DNA of 53,990 nt from Conchiformibius kuhniae DSM 17694 (GTDB lineage Bacteria > Pseudomonadota > Gammaproteobacteria > Burkholderiales > Neisseriaceae): NCBI RefSeq assembly GCF_000428785.1, contig NZ_AUAP01000018.1, positions 1 to 53,990 of the forward strand. Direction: 5' to 3'. Position numbers and translations under genes: made by a program. Below are positions 10,073 to 17,865 of the stretch, piece by piece. The notes below the pieces were generated by a model that worked only from the letters and a program-made list of their open reading frames with translations, searched no databases and was not told the DNA's origin. Position 1 is the first letter of the stretch. Each line of letters starts with the position of its first letter.

Positions 10073-10717
10073 ATGACTTTAGGTCTGGTTGGACGCAAAG
10101 TCGGCATGACCCGCGTGTTTACGGAACAGGGTGCTTCCATCCCCGTAACCGTGCTGGAATTGACCGCCAACCGCGTTACCCAAATCAAATCCGAAGCCAC
10201 TGACGGCTACAACGCCGTGCAAGTTACCTTCGGTCGGAAAAAGGCCAACCGTGTCAATCAAGCCGAAGCCGGACACTTTGCCAAAGCAGGCGTGGAAGCC
10301 GGTCGCGGTTTGCACGAATTTGCCGTTTCCGCAGAAAAAGCCGCCGAATTGAAAGCGGGCGACGAAGTAACCGTTGCCATCTTTGAAGCGGGGCAGTTGG
10401 TGGACGTAACCGGCACCTCCAAAGGTAAAGGTTTCTCCGGTACCATCAAACGCCACAACTTCGGCGCACAACGCACGTCCCACGGTAACTCGCGCTCGCA
10501 CCGCGTGCCGGGTTCCATCGGTATGGCGCAAGACCCCGGCCGCGTGTTTCCGGGCAAGCGCATGGCCGGCCAATACGGCAATACCAAATCCACCGTGCAA
10601 AATCTGGAAATCGTGCGCGTTGATGCCGAGCGCAATCTGCTGTTGGTCAAAGGCGCCGTTCCCGGCGCGGTAAACAGCAATGTGGTTGTCCGTCATGCCG
10701 TGAAAGTAGGTGCGTAA
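10073..10717 (+). CDS. rplC: 50S ribosomal protein L3
   Basis: L3 is an early 23S rRNA assembly protein near the peptidyl transferase centre. The 214-residue protein starts MTLGLVGRKVGMTRVF and carries the conserved HGNSRSHRVPGSIG and PGRVFPGKRMAGQYG loops at about 140-170. I use the ATG at 10073 with AAGGAAAAA upstream; the open frame extends 18 codons further without support. It is the first gene of the operon, because rpsJ, normally just upstream, is not here. Its stop overlaps the rplD start (TAATG). Confidence 0.98.
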   Translation: MTLGLVGRKVGMTRVFTEQGASIPVTVLELTANRVTQIKSEATDGYNAVQVTFGRKKANRVNQAEAGHFAKAGVEAGRGLHEFAVSAEKAAELKAGDEVTVAIFEAGQLVDVTGTSKGKGFSGTIKRHNFGAQRTSHGNSRSHRVPGSIGMAQDPGRVFPGKRMAGQYGNTKSTVQNLEIVRVDAERNLLLVKGAVPGAVNSNVVVRHAVKVGA

Positions 10718-11337
10718 TGGAATTGAAATTGATTGATGCGAACGGTCAGGTTTCAGGCAGCGTGAACGCTTCCGATGCCCTGTTCGCCCGCGAATACAAC
10801 GAAGCCTTGGTGCACCAACTGGTTACCGCGTATCTGGCCAACGCCCGTTCCGGCAACCGCGCCCAGAAAACCCGCGCCGAAGTGAAGCATTCCACCAAAA
10901 AACCGTGGCGTCAAAAAGGCACCGGCCGCGCCCGTTCCGGTATGACTTCGTCCCCCCTGTGGCGCAAAGGCGGCCGCGCATTCCCGAACAAACCCGATGA
11001 AAACTTTACCCAAAAGGTAAACCGCAAAATGTACCGTGCCGGTATGGCGGCGATTTTGTCGCAACTGGTGCGCGATGAGCGTTTGTTTGTGGTGGAAGAG
11101 TTGTCCGCCGCCACGCCCAAAACCAAAGCGTTTGCCGAACAGGTGAAAAACTTGGGTATGGAAAATGTGCTGTTTGTTACCAAGCAGTTGGACGAAAACG
11201 TTTATCTGTCTTCACGCAACCTGCCGAACGTGCTGGTTTTGGAAGCCACGCAAGCCGACCCCTACAGCCTGCTGCGCTACAAAAAAGTCGTGCTGACTAA
11301 AGACGCGGTCGCACAGTTGGAGGAGCAATGGGTATGA
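10717..11337 (+). CDS. rplD: 50S ribosomal protein L4
   Basis: The 206-residue protein has the L4 extended loop with KPWRQKGTGRARSG near residues 65-80, which reaches into the exit tunnel. In E. coli L4 also represses its own S10 operon. The start overlaps the rplC stop by one base, and the end overlaps rplW by four, so translation of the three is coupled. A near-match to the uptake sequence (AGGCAGCGTGAA) lies at 10755-10766. Confidence 0.98.
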   Translation: MELKLIDANGQVSGSVNASDALFAREYNEALVHQLVTAYLANARSGNRAQKTRAEVKHSTKKPWRQKGTGRARSGMTSSPLWRKGGRAFPNKPDENFTQKVNRKMYRAGMAAILSQLVRDERLFVVEELSAATPKTKAFAEQVKNLGMENVLFVTKQLDENVYLSSRNLPNVLVLEATQADPYSLLRYKKVVLTKDAVAQLEEQWV

Positions 11338-11648
11338 ACCAACAACGCCTGATGAAAGTCATTCTGGCACCCATCGTGTCGGAAAAAAGCAATCTGCTGG
11401 CCGAAAAACGCAACCAAATGGCTTTCAAAGTGCTGTCTGATGCCAGCAAGCCCGAAATCAAAGCGGCGGTTGAACTGCTGTTCGGTGTGGAAGTCGCTTC
11501 GGTTACCACCACCACCACCAAAGGCAAGGTGAAACGTTTCGGTCGCACGCTCGGTCGCCGCAGCGATGTGAAAAAAGCCTATGTCAGCCTCGCTGCCGGT
11601 CAGGAGCTGGATTTGGAAGCCGCAGCCGCTACTGCGGATAAGGAGTAA
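11334..11648 (+). CDS. rplW: 50S ribosomal protein L23
   Basis: L23 sits at the tunnel exit and is the docking site for SRP and trigger factor. The sequence MNQQRLMKVILAPIVSEKS is characteristic of the neisserial protein, giving 104 residues from the ATG at 11334, which overlaps the rplD stop in ATGA. An alternative ATG at 11328 would add two residues but lies too close to the GGAGGAG site. A basic KGKVKRFGRTLGRRSD stretch binds rRNA. Confidence 0.97.
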   Translation: MNQQRLMKVILAPIVSEKSNLLAEKRNQMAFKVLSDASKPEIKAAVELLFGVEVASVTTTTTKGKVKRFGRTLGRRSDVKKAYVSLAAGQELDLEAAAATADKE

Positions 11649-11650
11649 GC

Positions 11651-12484
11651 ATGGCTATCGTAAAAATGAAACCGACTTCCGCCGGCCGTCGCGGCATGGT
11701 GCGTGTCGTTACCGAAGGTCTGCACAAAGGCGCACCCTACGCGCCCCTGCTGGAAAAGAAACATTCCACCGCCGGCCGCAACAACAACGGCCACATCACC
11801 ACCCGTCATAAAGGCGGCGGCCACAAACACCACTACCGCGTGATTGACTTCAAGCGCAACAAAGACGGCATTCCCGCCAAAGTGGAACGCATCGAGTACG
11901 ACCCCAACCGTACCGCCCACATCGCTTTGCTGTGCTACGCGGACGGCGAACGCCGCTACATCATCGCCCCGCGCGGCATCAAAGCCGGTGCGGTCTTGGT
12001 TTCCGGTTCGGAAGCGGCGATTAAAACCGGCAACACCCTGCCGATTCGCAACATTCCCGTTGGTACCACCATTCACTGCATCGAGATGAAACCGGGCAAA
12101 GGCGCGCAAATCGCCCGCTCTGCCGGTGCGTCTGCCGTGCTGCTGGCAAAAGAAGGCGCGTACGCGCAAGTGCGTTTGCGTTCCGGCGAAGTGCGCCGCA
12201 TCCACATCGATTGCCGCGCCACAGTCGGCGAAGTGGGCAACGAAGAGCAAAGCCTGAAGAAAATCGGTAAAGCCGGTGCCAACCGTTGGCGCGGTATCCG
12301 CCCGACCGTTCGCGGCGTGGTGATGAACCCCGTAGACCACCCGCACGGCGGTGGCGAAGGCCGTACCGGCGAAGCGCGCGAACCCGTCAGCCCGTGGGGT
12401 ACGCCGTCCAAAGGCTACCGCACCCGCAACAACAAACGTACGGATAATATGATTGTCCGCCGCCGTTACTCAAATAAAGGTTAA
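11651..12484 (+). CDS. rplB: 50S ribosomal protein L2
   Basis: L2 is needed for subunit joining and peptidyl transfer. The 277-residue protein has the N-terminal GRNNNGHITTRHKGGGHK motif (about residues 38-55) and the C-terminal PVDHPHGGGEGRT loop with the conserved His near residue 229. AAGGAG precedes the ATG. Confidence 0.98.
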   Translation: MAIVKMKPTSAGRRGMVRVVTEGLHKGAPYAPLLEKKHSTAGRNNNGHITTRHKGGGHKHHYRVIDFKRNKDGIPAKVERIEYDPNRTAHIALLCYADGERRYIIAPRGIKAGAVLVSGSEAAIKTGNTLPIRNIPVGTTIHCIEMKPGKGAQIARSAGASAVLLAKEGAYAQVRLRSGEVRRIHIDCRATVGEVGNEEQSLKKIGKAGANRWRGIRPTVRGVVMNPVDHPHGGGEGRTGEAREPVSPWGTPSKGYRTRNNKRTDNMIVRRRYSNKG

Positions 12485-12489
12485 TTGAT

Positions 12490-12768
12490 ATGGCTCGTTC
12501 ACTGAAAAAAGGTCCATACGTAGACCTGCATTTGTTGAAAAAAGTTGATGCGGCACGCGCCAACAACGACAAGCGTCCGATTAAGACTTGGTCGCGCCGC
12601 TCTACCATTCTGCCCGACTTTATCGGTTTGACCATCGCCGTATACAACGGTCGTACCCACGTACCCGTGTTCATCAGCGACAATATGGTCGGACACAAAT
12701 TGGGCGAGTTCTCACTGACCCGTACCTTCAAAGGTCATTTGGCCGATAAAAAGGCCAAGAAGAAATAA
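12490..12768 (+). CDS. rpsS: 30S ribosomal protein S19
   Basis: The 92-residue protein reads MARSLKKGPYVDLHLLKK and has the family motif DNMVGHKLGEFSLTRTFKGH near the C-terminus. It binds 16S rRNA in the head with S13. Standard position between rplB and rplV. Confidence 0.98.
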   Translation: MARSLKKGPYVDLHLLKKVDAARANNDKRPIKTWSRRSTILPDFIGLTIAVYNGRTHVPVFISDNMVGHKLGEFSLTRTFKGHLADKKAKKK

Positions 12769-12776
12769 GGTGAAGC

Positions 12777-13106
12777 ATGAGAGTATCTGCACAACATAAA
12801 AATGCCCGTATCTCTGCACAAAAAGCCCGTTTGGTTGCAGATTTGATTCGCGGCAAAGACGTTGCCCAAGCGTTGGACATTTTGGCATTCAGCCCGAAAA
12901 AAGGCGCGGAACTGCTGAAAAAAGTGCTGGAATCGGCCATTGCCAACGCCGAGCACAACGAAGGCGCCGACATTGACGAGCTGAAAGTGGTTACCGTGTT
13001 TGTGGACAAAGGCCCCAGCCTGAAACGCTTTCAAGCCCGTGCCAAAGGTCGCGGCAACCGTATTGAGAAACAAACTTGTCATATCAATGTGACAGTGGGC
13101 AATTAA
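12777..13106 (+). CDS. rplV: 50S ribosomal protein L22
   Basis: The 109-residue protein starts MRVSAQHKNARISAQKARLV and ends with the beta-hairpin region (RFQARAKGRGNRIEKQTCHI) that lines the exit tunnel and is a macrolide-resistance site. No insertion is seen in the loop. Confidence 0.98.
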   Translation: MRVSAQHKNARISAQKARLVADLIRGKDVAQALDILAFSPKKGAELLKKVLESAIANAEHNEGADIDELKVVTVFVDKGPSLKRFQARAKGRGNRIEKQTCHINVTVGN

Positions 13107-13115
13107 GGAACAACA

Positions 13116-13808
13116 ATGGGACAAAAAATTCATCCGGTTGGCTTCCGCCTGGCTGTAAATAAAGATTGGTCGTCAAAATGGTTTGCCAAAAGCAATGATT
13201 TTGCAGCCGTTTTGAAACAAGACATCGATGTTCGCGAATATTTGCGCAAACGTTTGGCAAACGCATCGGTCGGTCGCGTGGTGATTGAGCGTCCGGCAAA
13301 ATCCGCCCGCATTACCATTCATTCCGCCCGTCCGGGTGTGGTCATCGGCAAAAAAGGCGAAGACATCGAAGTGTTGAAACGCGAATTGGAAAAGCTGATG
13401 GGCGTTTCCGTTCACGTGAACATCGAAGAAATCCGCAAACCCGAATTGGACGCGCAAATCGTTGCAGACGGCATCGCCCAGCAGCTTGAAAAACGCGTGC
13501 AGTTCCGCCGTGCCATGAAACGCGCCATGCAAAACGCCATGCGCTCTGGTGCCAAAGGCATCAAAATCATGACTTCCGGCCGTTTGAACGGTGCGGACAT
13601 CGCGCGTAGCGAATGGTACCGCGAAGGCCGTGTGCCTTTGCACACTTTGCGTGCCGATGTGGATTATGCAACCAGCGAAGCCCACACCACTTACGGTGTG
13701 ATTGGCCTGAAAGTTTGGGTGTACAAGGGCGAGGCCGGTCAGGTTCAAGCCAAACCCGAGCAAGAAAACCGTCGTAGAAAGGGTGGTCGTCATGCTGCAA
13801 CCAACTAG
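13116..13808 (+). CDS. rpsC: 30S ribosomal protein S3
   Basis: The 230-residue protein has MGQKIHPVGFRL at the start and a KH domain with the motif GVVIGKKGEDIE (about residues 71-82). S3 lies at the mRNA entry channel and helps unwind mRNA. Its last 17 bases overlap rplP. Confidence 0.98.
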   Translation: MGQKIHPVGFRLAVNKDWSSKWFAKSNDFAAVLKQDIDVREYLRKRLANASVGRVVIERPAKSARITIHSARPGVVIGKKGEDIEVLKRELEKLMGVSVHVNIEEIRKPELDAQIVADGIAQQLEKRVQFRRAMKRAMQNAMRSGAKGIKIMTSGRLNGADIARSEWYREGRVPLHTLRADVDYATSEAHTTYGVIGLKVWVYKGEAGQVQAKPEQENRRRKGGRHAATN

Positions 13809-14208
13809 AATGAAATACCGCAAACAGCACAAAGGCCGTAATACCGGTATCGCCACGCGCGGCAATACCGTTGCCTTTGGCGATTTCGGTTTGAAAGCGG
13901 TCGGTCGCGGCCGTTTGACCGCGCGTCAGATTGAGGCGGCGCGTCGTGCCATGACCCGCCACATCAAACGCGGCGGCCGTATTTGGATTCGCGTTTTCCC
14001 CGACAAACCCATTACCGAAAAACCGATTCAGGTGCGTATGGGCGGCGGCAAAGGTTCGGTAGAATACTATGTTGCCGAAATCCAGCCGGGCAAAGTGCTG
14101 TATGAAATGGATGGTGTTCCCGAAGCGTTGGCGCGTGAAGCGTTTGCGTTGGCGGCTGCCAAGCTGCCTGTGGCAACCACGTTTGTAACCAGACAGGTGG
14201 GTAAATAA
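13792..14208 (+). CDS. rplP: 50S ribosomal protein L16
   Basis: The 138-residue protein begins MLQPTRMKYRKQHKGRNTG and contains RIWIRVFPDKPITEKP and VRMGGGKG, which contact A-site tRNA. I use the ATG at 13792, the family start, rather than an upstream in-frame codon at 13783. It overlaps rpsC by 17 bases and rpmC by one (TAATG). Confidence 0.98.
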   Translation: MLQPTRMKYRKQHKGRNTGIATRGNTVAFGDFGLKAVGRGRLTARQIEAARRAMTRHIKRGGRIWIRVFPDKPITEKPIQVRMGGGKGSVEYYVAEIQPGKVLYEMDGVPEALAREAFALAAAKLPVATTFVTRQVGK

Positions 14209-14402
14209 TGAAAGCCAAAGAATTGAAAGAAAAATCAGTGGAGCAGTTGAACAAAGACCTGCTTGACCAACTGAAACACCAATTCAGCCTGCGTATGCAG
14301 CATGCCACCGGACAACTGGGCAACAGCAGCGAACTGAAAAAAGTACGCCGCAACATCGCCCGCATCAAAACGGTCATTACTGAAAAAGGCAGCAAGCAAT
14401 GA
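14208..14402 (+). CDS. rpmC: 50S ribosomal protein L29
   Basis: The 64-residue two-helix protein starts MKAKELKEKSVEQLNKDL and has the family end RRNIARIKTVITEK. It neighbours L23 at the tunnel exit. The stop overlaps the rpsQ start in ATGA. Confidence 0.97.
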   Translation: MKAKELKEKSVEQLNKDLLDQLKHQFSLRMQHATGQLGNSSELKKVRRNIARIKTVITEKGSKQ

Positions 14403-14662
14403 GTACTGAAAAAACTGTCCGCACCCTGCAAGGCAAAGTCGTGAGCGACAAAATGGACAAAACGGTAACCGTACTGGTTGAGCGCAAGGTAAAACACCCC
14501 TTGTATGGCAAAATCGTGCGCCGTTCCACCAAAATCCATGCCCATGACGAACAAAACCAATACGGTATCGGTGATGTGGTGGTGATTCAGGAATCCCGCC
14601 CCTTGTCCAAAACCAAAGCTTGGGTGGTCAAAGAGCTGGTTGAAAAAGCGCGTACCGTGTAA
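14399..14662 (+). CDS. rpsQ: 30S ribosomal protein S17
   Basis: The 87-residue OB-fold protein has LQGKVVSDKMDKTVTVLVER and the conserved YGIGDVVVIQESRPLSKTK. It is a primary 16S rRNA binder. Here it closes the first part of the cluster: a strong terminator follows 20 bases after the stop instead of rplN. Confidence 0.98.
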   Translation: MSTEKTVRTLQGKVVSDKMDKTVTVLVERKVKHPLYGKIVRRSTKIHAHDEQNQYGIGDVVVIQESRPLSKTKAWVVKELVEKARTV

Positions 14663-14682
14663 GCGTTATTTGGTTTGAAACA

Positions 14683-14729
14683 GAAGTGAAGCAATTGCAA
14701 CAAGCAATGCTTCGCTTCTTTTGTCTTTT
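14683..14729 (+). terminator. Terminator inside the ribosomal protein cluster, after rpsQ
   Basis: A stem of about 15 bp (14683-14698 with 14704-14718, one G-U pair and one bulged A), a 5-base loop, then TTTTGTCTTTT. It should end most S10-operon transcripts before the downstream lipoprotein gene and rplN. Confidence 0.85.
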
Positions 14730-14752
14730 AGAATCATGATGTTTCAACTCGC

Positions 14753-14851
14753 GGGGCTAAACATAAAGCATAGCCCCATGTGTTGCCCTGATGCGGACGG
14801 GGTTGTGCCACGCCCGAACAAAGGCTGATTTTACTGCCGCCAATGGCGGCA
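14753..14851 (+). promoter_or_regulatory. Hairpin-rich leader of the lipoprotein gene
   Basis: Two perfect short hairpins lie before the gene: GGGGCTA/TAGCCCC (14753-14759 with 14771-14777) and TGCCGCC/GGCGGCA (14835-14841 with 14845-14851, 3-base loop), the second ending 23 bases before the ATG. No convincing promoter was found. A regulatory role is possible only. Confidence 0.35.
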
Positions 14852-14874
14852 TTTCAAACCGAAAAGGAATTTTG

Positions 14875-15660
14875 ATGAAAAAATTAATTGTTTCCCTTAC
14901 TTGTGCCGTGCTGCTGGCAGCTTGCGGCAAAGACAAAACCGATTCGGCTGCCGAAGTGTCTGCCCCTGCGTTCGCCGCCGTCAAAACTTATAAAGTAACT
15001 TCTTATGTTTACACGCCGTTTGTTATCCGCAACAGTAAAGGCGAAGTGGGCGGGTTTGAAACCGAAGTGTTGCAGGCGGTGGCGGCAAAGCAAAATATCC
15101 GTTTTGAGTTTTCTCCCATGCTGGCGGCTTGGGACGTGTTGTTCAAAAGTGTGGAAAGCGGGCAGGCGGATTTGTTGTCGGCGGCGATGTATCCCAATCC
15201 CGAACGCGCCGCCCGTTTTGAAGTCAGCGACTCATATATGGATACCCGTTTCGCGTTGCTTTCGGCAAAAGGTATTATCGTCAATGGTTTGGCGGATTTG
15301 CGCGGCAAGCGGTTGGCGGTGTTTGCCAAATCAATGGCAGACCGCGAAATCCGCAGCCTGTCTTATGCCGATGAAATTAAAATCGTGCCGATTAACAGCA
15401 TTTACGAAGGCGTGAAGGCAGTGGTTGGCGGCAAAGCGGATGTGGTGTACGGCGACCAAGTGGTTTTGACCTATTATGCCAACCAGTTCAAAGACGAAGG
15501 TTTGCGTTTGAGTGCCGACCCGAAAGCGCAACAACATCAATTTATTTTCCTAATCCGCAAGGGCGATACGGAATTATTGGCGCAGGTAAATGCGGGTTTG
15601 GCGGCGATTAAAGCGGACGGCACTTTGGAAAAAATCAAAAACAAATGGCTGGCACGTTGA
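14875..15660 (+). CDS. Amino-acid ABC transporter substrate-binding lipoprotein
   Basis: The 261-residue protein has a lipoprotein signal peptide (MKKLIVSLTCAVLLAAC; lipidated Cys at about 17). It has the type-3 solute-binding fold of polar amino-acid transporters: YTPFVIRNSKGEVGGFETEV near residue 45, LLSAAMYPNPERA near 100, and DVVYGDQVVLTYY near 190. It would deliver an amino acid such as cystine, arginine or glutamine to an inner-membrane ABC permease, but none is nearby. The start has AAAAGGAA upstream; an open frame 28 codons longer lacks a signal. It sits, unusually, between rpsQ and rplN, flanked by a terminator and an uptake-sequence hairpin, so it looks like an insertion into the operon. 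Confidence 0.9.
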   Translation: MKKLIVSLTCAVLLAACGKDKTDSAAEVSAPAFAAVKTYKVTSYVYTPFVIRNSKGEVGGFETEVLQAVAAKQNIRFEFSPMLAAWDVLFKSVESGQADLLSAAMYPNPERAARFEVSDSYMDTRFALLSAKGIIVNGLADLRGKRLAVFAKSMADREIRSLSYADEIKIVPINSIYEGVKAVVGGKADVVYGDQVVLTYYANQFKDEGLRLSADPKAQQHQFIFLIRKGDTELLAQVNAGLAAIKADGTLEKIKNKWLAR

Positions 15661-15665
15661 TTTTC

Positions 15666-15677
15666 AGGCAGCCTGAA
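15666..15677 (+). other. DNA uptake sequence, Kingella-type dialect
   Basis: A perfect AGGCAGCCTGAA. With flanking bases it forms TTTCAGG-CAG-CCTGAAA, a small hairpin just after the lipoprotein gene stop. Confidence 0.8.
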
Positions 15678-15791
15678 ACAAAAAACTTGCTTTCCCCAAG
15701 CGTATGCGCTAAACTTGCCGACTTCTTTCGGCTCTGCTTTAACAGAGCGTTCTCCCTTCGGAGCCAAGACTGATTTGCTCGAACCGCAAGG

Positions 15792-15836
15792 TTTCAGGCA
15801 GCCGCCGCAACAAACACGTTGCCAAGCTGCCTGAAA
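15792..15836 (+). repeat. Inverted repeat built from half uptake sequences, before rplN
   Basis: TTTCAGGCAGC (15792-15802) and GCTGCCTGAAA (15826-15836) are perfect inverted copies with a 23-base spacer. Arms made from uptake sequence often serve as terminators in Neisseriaceae, but no T-run follows, and rplN must be transcribed either through it or from a promoter I could not locate in 15661-15878. Confidence 0.55.
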
Positions 15837-15878
15837 ATGGCAGATTAAGTTGGATTTTTTAATAAATAGGTTACAGAC

Positions 15879-16247
15879 ATGATTCAAATGCAGACCATCT
15901 TGGATGTGGCTGACAACTCCGGTGCGCGCCGCGTGATGTGCATCAAAGTGTTGGGCGGGTCCAAGCGTCGCTACGCAAACGTGGGCGACATCATCAAGGT
16001 GGCGGTAAAAGATGCCGCACCGCGCGGTCGCGTGAAAAAAGGCGACGTATACAATGCGGTGGTGGTGCGTACCGCCAAAGGCATCCGCCGTCCGGACGGT
16101 GCCTTAATCAAGTTTGACAACAATGCCGCCGTATTGTTGAACAACAAACTTGAGCCGATGGGCACGCGTATTTTCGGCCCGGTAACGCGCGAATTGCGTA
16201 CCGAGCGTTTTATGAAAATCGTATCGCTGGCACCCGAAGTGCTGTAA
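15879..16247 (+). CDS. rplN: 50S ribosomal protein L14
   Basis: The 122-residue protein starts MIQMQTILDVADNSGARRVMCIKVLGG and ends FMKIVSLAPEVL, standard for L14 at the subunit interface. It is the first gene of the spc part, separated from rpsQ by 1.2 kb instead of the usual few bases. Its ribosome binding site is weak (AGG 8 bases upstream). Confidence 0.98.
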   Translation: MIQMQTILDVADNSGARRVMCIKVLGGSKRRYANVGDIIKVAVKDAAPRGRVKKGDVYNAVVVRTAKGIRRPDGALIKFDNNAAVLLNNKLEPMGTRIFGPVTRELRTERFMKIVSLAPEVL

Positions 16248-16259
16248 GAAAGGCAAATA

Positions 16260-16598
16260 ATGAACAAAATCATTAAAGGCGACCGCGTGGTCGTGATTGC
16301 CGGCAAAGACAAAGGCAAACAGGGCGAAGTGTTGCGCGTATTGGGCGACAAAGTGGTCGTGGACGGCGTAAACGTTGCCAAACGCCACCAAAAACCCAAC
16401 CAAATGCGCGGTATTGAAGGCGGCATTATTTTGAAAAACATGCCCTTGGCGATTTCCAACGTTGCCATCTTCAATCCCGAAACCCAAAAAGCAGACCGTG
16501 TCGGCATCAAGCTGGTTGAAGGCGAAGGCAAAGTAAAACGTGTCCGCGTGTTCAAATCCAACGGCGCGGAAGTGCCCACCCCCAAGCGAGGTAAATAA
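16260..16598 (+). CDS. rplX: 50S ribosomal protein L24
   Basis: The 112-residue protein begins with a KOW motif (KGDRVVVIAGKDKGKQGEVLRV) and contains KRHQKPNQMRGIEGGII. It is an assembly initiator for the large subunit. Slightly longer than the common 105-107 residues because of a C-terminal EVPTPKRGK tail. Confidence 0.97.
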   Translation: MNKIIKGDRVVVIAGKDKGKQGEVLRVLGDKVVVDGVNVAKRHQKPNQMRGIEGGIILKNMPLAISNVAIFNPETQKADRVGIKLVEGEGKVKRVRVFKSNGAEVPTPKRGK

Positions 16599-16600
16599 AC

Positions 16601-17140
16601 ATGGCACGTTTGAGAGAGCATTATCAAAATGTTGTGGTGCCCGAATTGATGAAGCAATTCGGTTACAAATCCATTATGGAAGTGCCGCGCATTGAAAAAA
16701 TCACCCTGAACATGGGTGTGGGCGAAGCGGTTGCCGACAAAAAAGTGATGGAACACGCCGTTGCCGATTTGCAAAAAATCGCCGGTCAAAAACCGGTGGT
16801 TACCGTAGCGCGTAAATCCATCGCAGGCTTCAAAATCCGCGACAACTATCCCGTAGGCTGCAAAGTGACCCTGCGCCGCGAGCGCATGTTTGAGTTTCTC
16901 GACCGTTTGGTAACCATCGCCCTGCCGCGCGTGCGCGACTTTCGCGGTTTGAGCGGCAAAGCGTTTGACGGTAGCGGCAACTACAATATGGGTGTGCGCG
17001 AGCAAATCATCTTCCCCGAAATCGAATACGACAAAATCGATGCGTTGCGCGGTTTGAACATCACCATCACCACCACCGCCAAAACCGATGAAGAAGCCAA
17101 AGCGCTGCTGTCCTTGTTCAAGTTTCCCTTTAAAGGCTAA
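16601..17140 (+). CDS. rplE: 50S ribosomal protein L5
   Basis: The 179-residue protein starts MARLREHYQNVVVPELMKQF and has IEKITLNMGVGEAV and the 5S rRNA-binding region. It contacts the P-site tRNA. It begins 2 bases after rplX. Confidence 0.98.
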   Translation: MARLREHYQNVVVPELMKQFGYKSIMEVPRIEKITLNMGVGEAVADKKVMEHAVADLQKIAGQKPVVTVARKSIAGFKIRDNYPVGCKVTLRRERMFEFLDRLVTIALPRVRDFRGLSGKAFDGSGNYNMGVREQIIFPEIEYDKIDALRGLNITITTTAKTDEEAKALLSLFKFPFKG

Positions 17141-17142
17141 TC

Positions 17143-17448
17143 ATGGCTAAAAAAGCACTTATTAATCGTGAAGCAAAGCGTGTCGCTTTGGCGAAAAAAT
17201 ACGCTGCCAAACGTGCTGCGATTTTTGCCGTCATCAATGACGCGAATGCAACTGACGAGGCGCGTTTTGAAGCCCGTCTGAAATTGCAGTCCATTCCGCG
17301 CAATGCCGCACCGGTGCGCCAACGCCGCCGTTGCGCTTTGACCGGCCGTCCGCGCGGCGTGTTCCGCAAATTCGGTTTGGGCCGCATCAAAATCCGTGAA
17401 ATCGCCATGCGCGGCGGTATCCCGGGCGTGATTAAAGCCTCTTGGTAA
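17143..17448 (+). CDS. rpsN: 30S ribosomal protein S14, long zinc-free form
   Basis: The 101-residue protein (MAKKALINREAKRVAL) is the cysteine-free long form of S14, without the CxxC...CxxC zinc ribbon of the short form. The C-terminal block CALTGRPRGVFRKFGLGRIKIRE is conserved. Standard place between rplE and rpsH. Confidence 0.98.
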   Translation: MAKKALINREAKRVALAKKYAAKRAAIFAVINDANATDEARFEARLKLQSIPRNAAPVRQRRRCALTGRPRGVFRKFGLGRIKIREIAMRGGIPGVIKASW

Positions 17449-17462
17449 TGGGAGTATAAAAA

Positions 17463-17855
17463 ATGAGTATGCACGACCCTATTTCCGATATGCTGACCCG
17501 CATCCGCAACGCGCAACGTTCCAATAAAACGTCGGTTGCCATGCCTTCTTCAAAACTGAAATGCGCGATTGCCAAAGTTTTGAAAGAAGAAGGTTATATC
17601 GAAGATTTTTCCGTGTCCGCCGATGCGAAACCCGTGTTGTCGGTTGAATTGAAATACTATGCCGGCCGCCCTGTTATCGAGCAAATCAAGCGCGTGTCGC
17701 GCCCCGGTTTGCGCGTGTACAAGGGCGCGGACGAAATCCCCGCCGTGATGAACGGTTTGGGTATCGCCGTGGTGAGCACGTCCAAAGGCGTGATGACCGA
17801 CCGCAAGGCGCGCGCTTCCGGTGTCGGCGGCGAGCTGCTGTGTATTGTTGCCTAA
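17463..17855 (+). CDS. rpsH: 30S ribosomal protein S8
   Basis: The 130-residue protein has MHDPISDMLTRIRNAQ near the start and GLGIAVVSTSKGVMTD.KAR near the end. In E. coli S8 binds 16S helix 21 and represses the spc operon by binding mRNA near rplE. No matching mRNA site was identified here. Confidence 0.98.
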   Translation: MSMHDPISDMLTRIRNAQRSNKTSVAMPSSKLKCAIAKVLKEEGYIEDFSVSADAKPVLSVELKYYAGRPVIEQIKRVSRPGLRVYKGADEIPAVMNGLGIAVVSTSKGVMTDRKARASGVGGELLCIVA

Positions 17856-17865
17856 AGGAGCGAAG

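Noticed and set aside
14735..14874. Riboswitch before the amino-acid-binding lipoprotein gene
   Set aside because: Only simple hairpins are seen; no conserved riboswitch core could be recognised, and there is no terminator next to the start.
15661..15878. A small RNA gene between the lipoprotein gene and rplN
   Set aside because: Several short stems exist, but there is no promoter-terminator pair and no resemblance to known structural RNAs.
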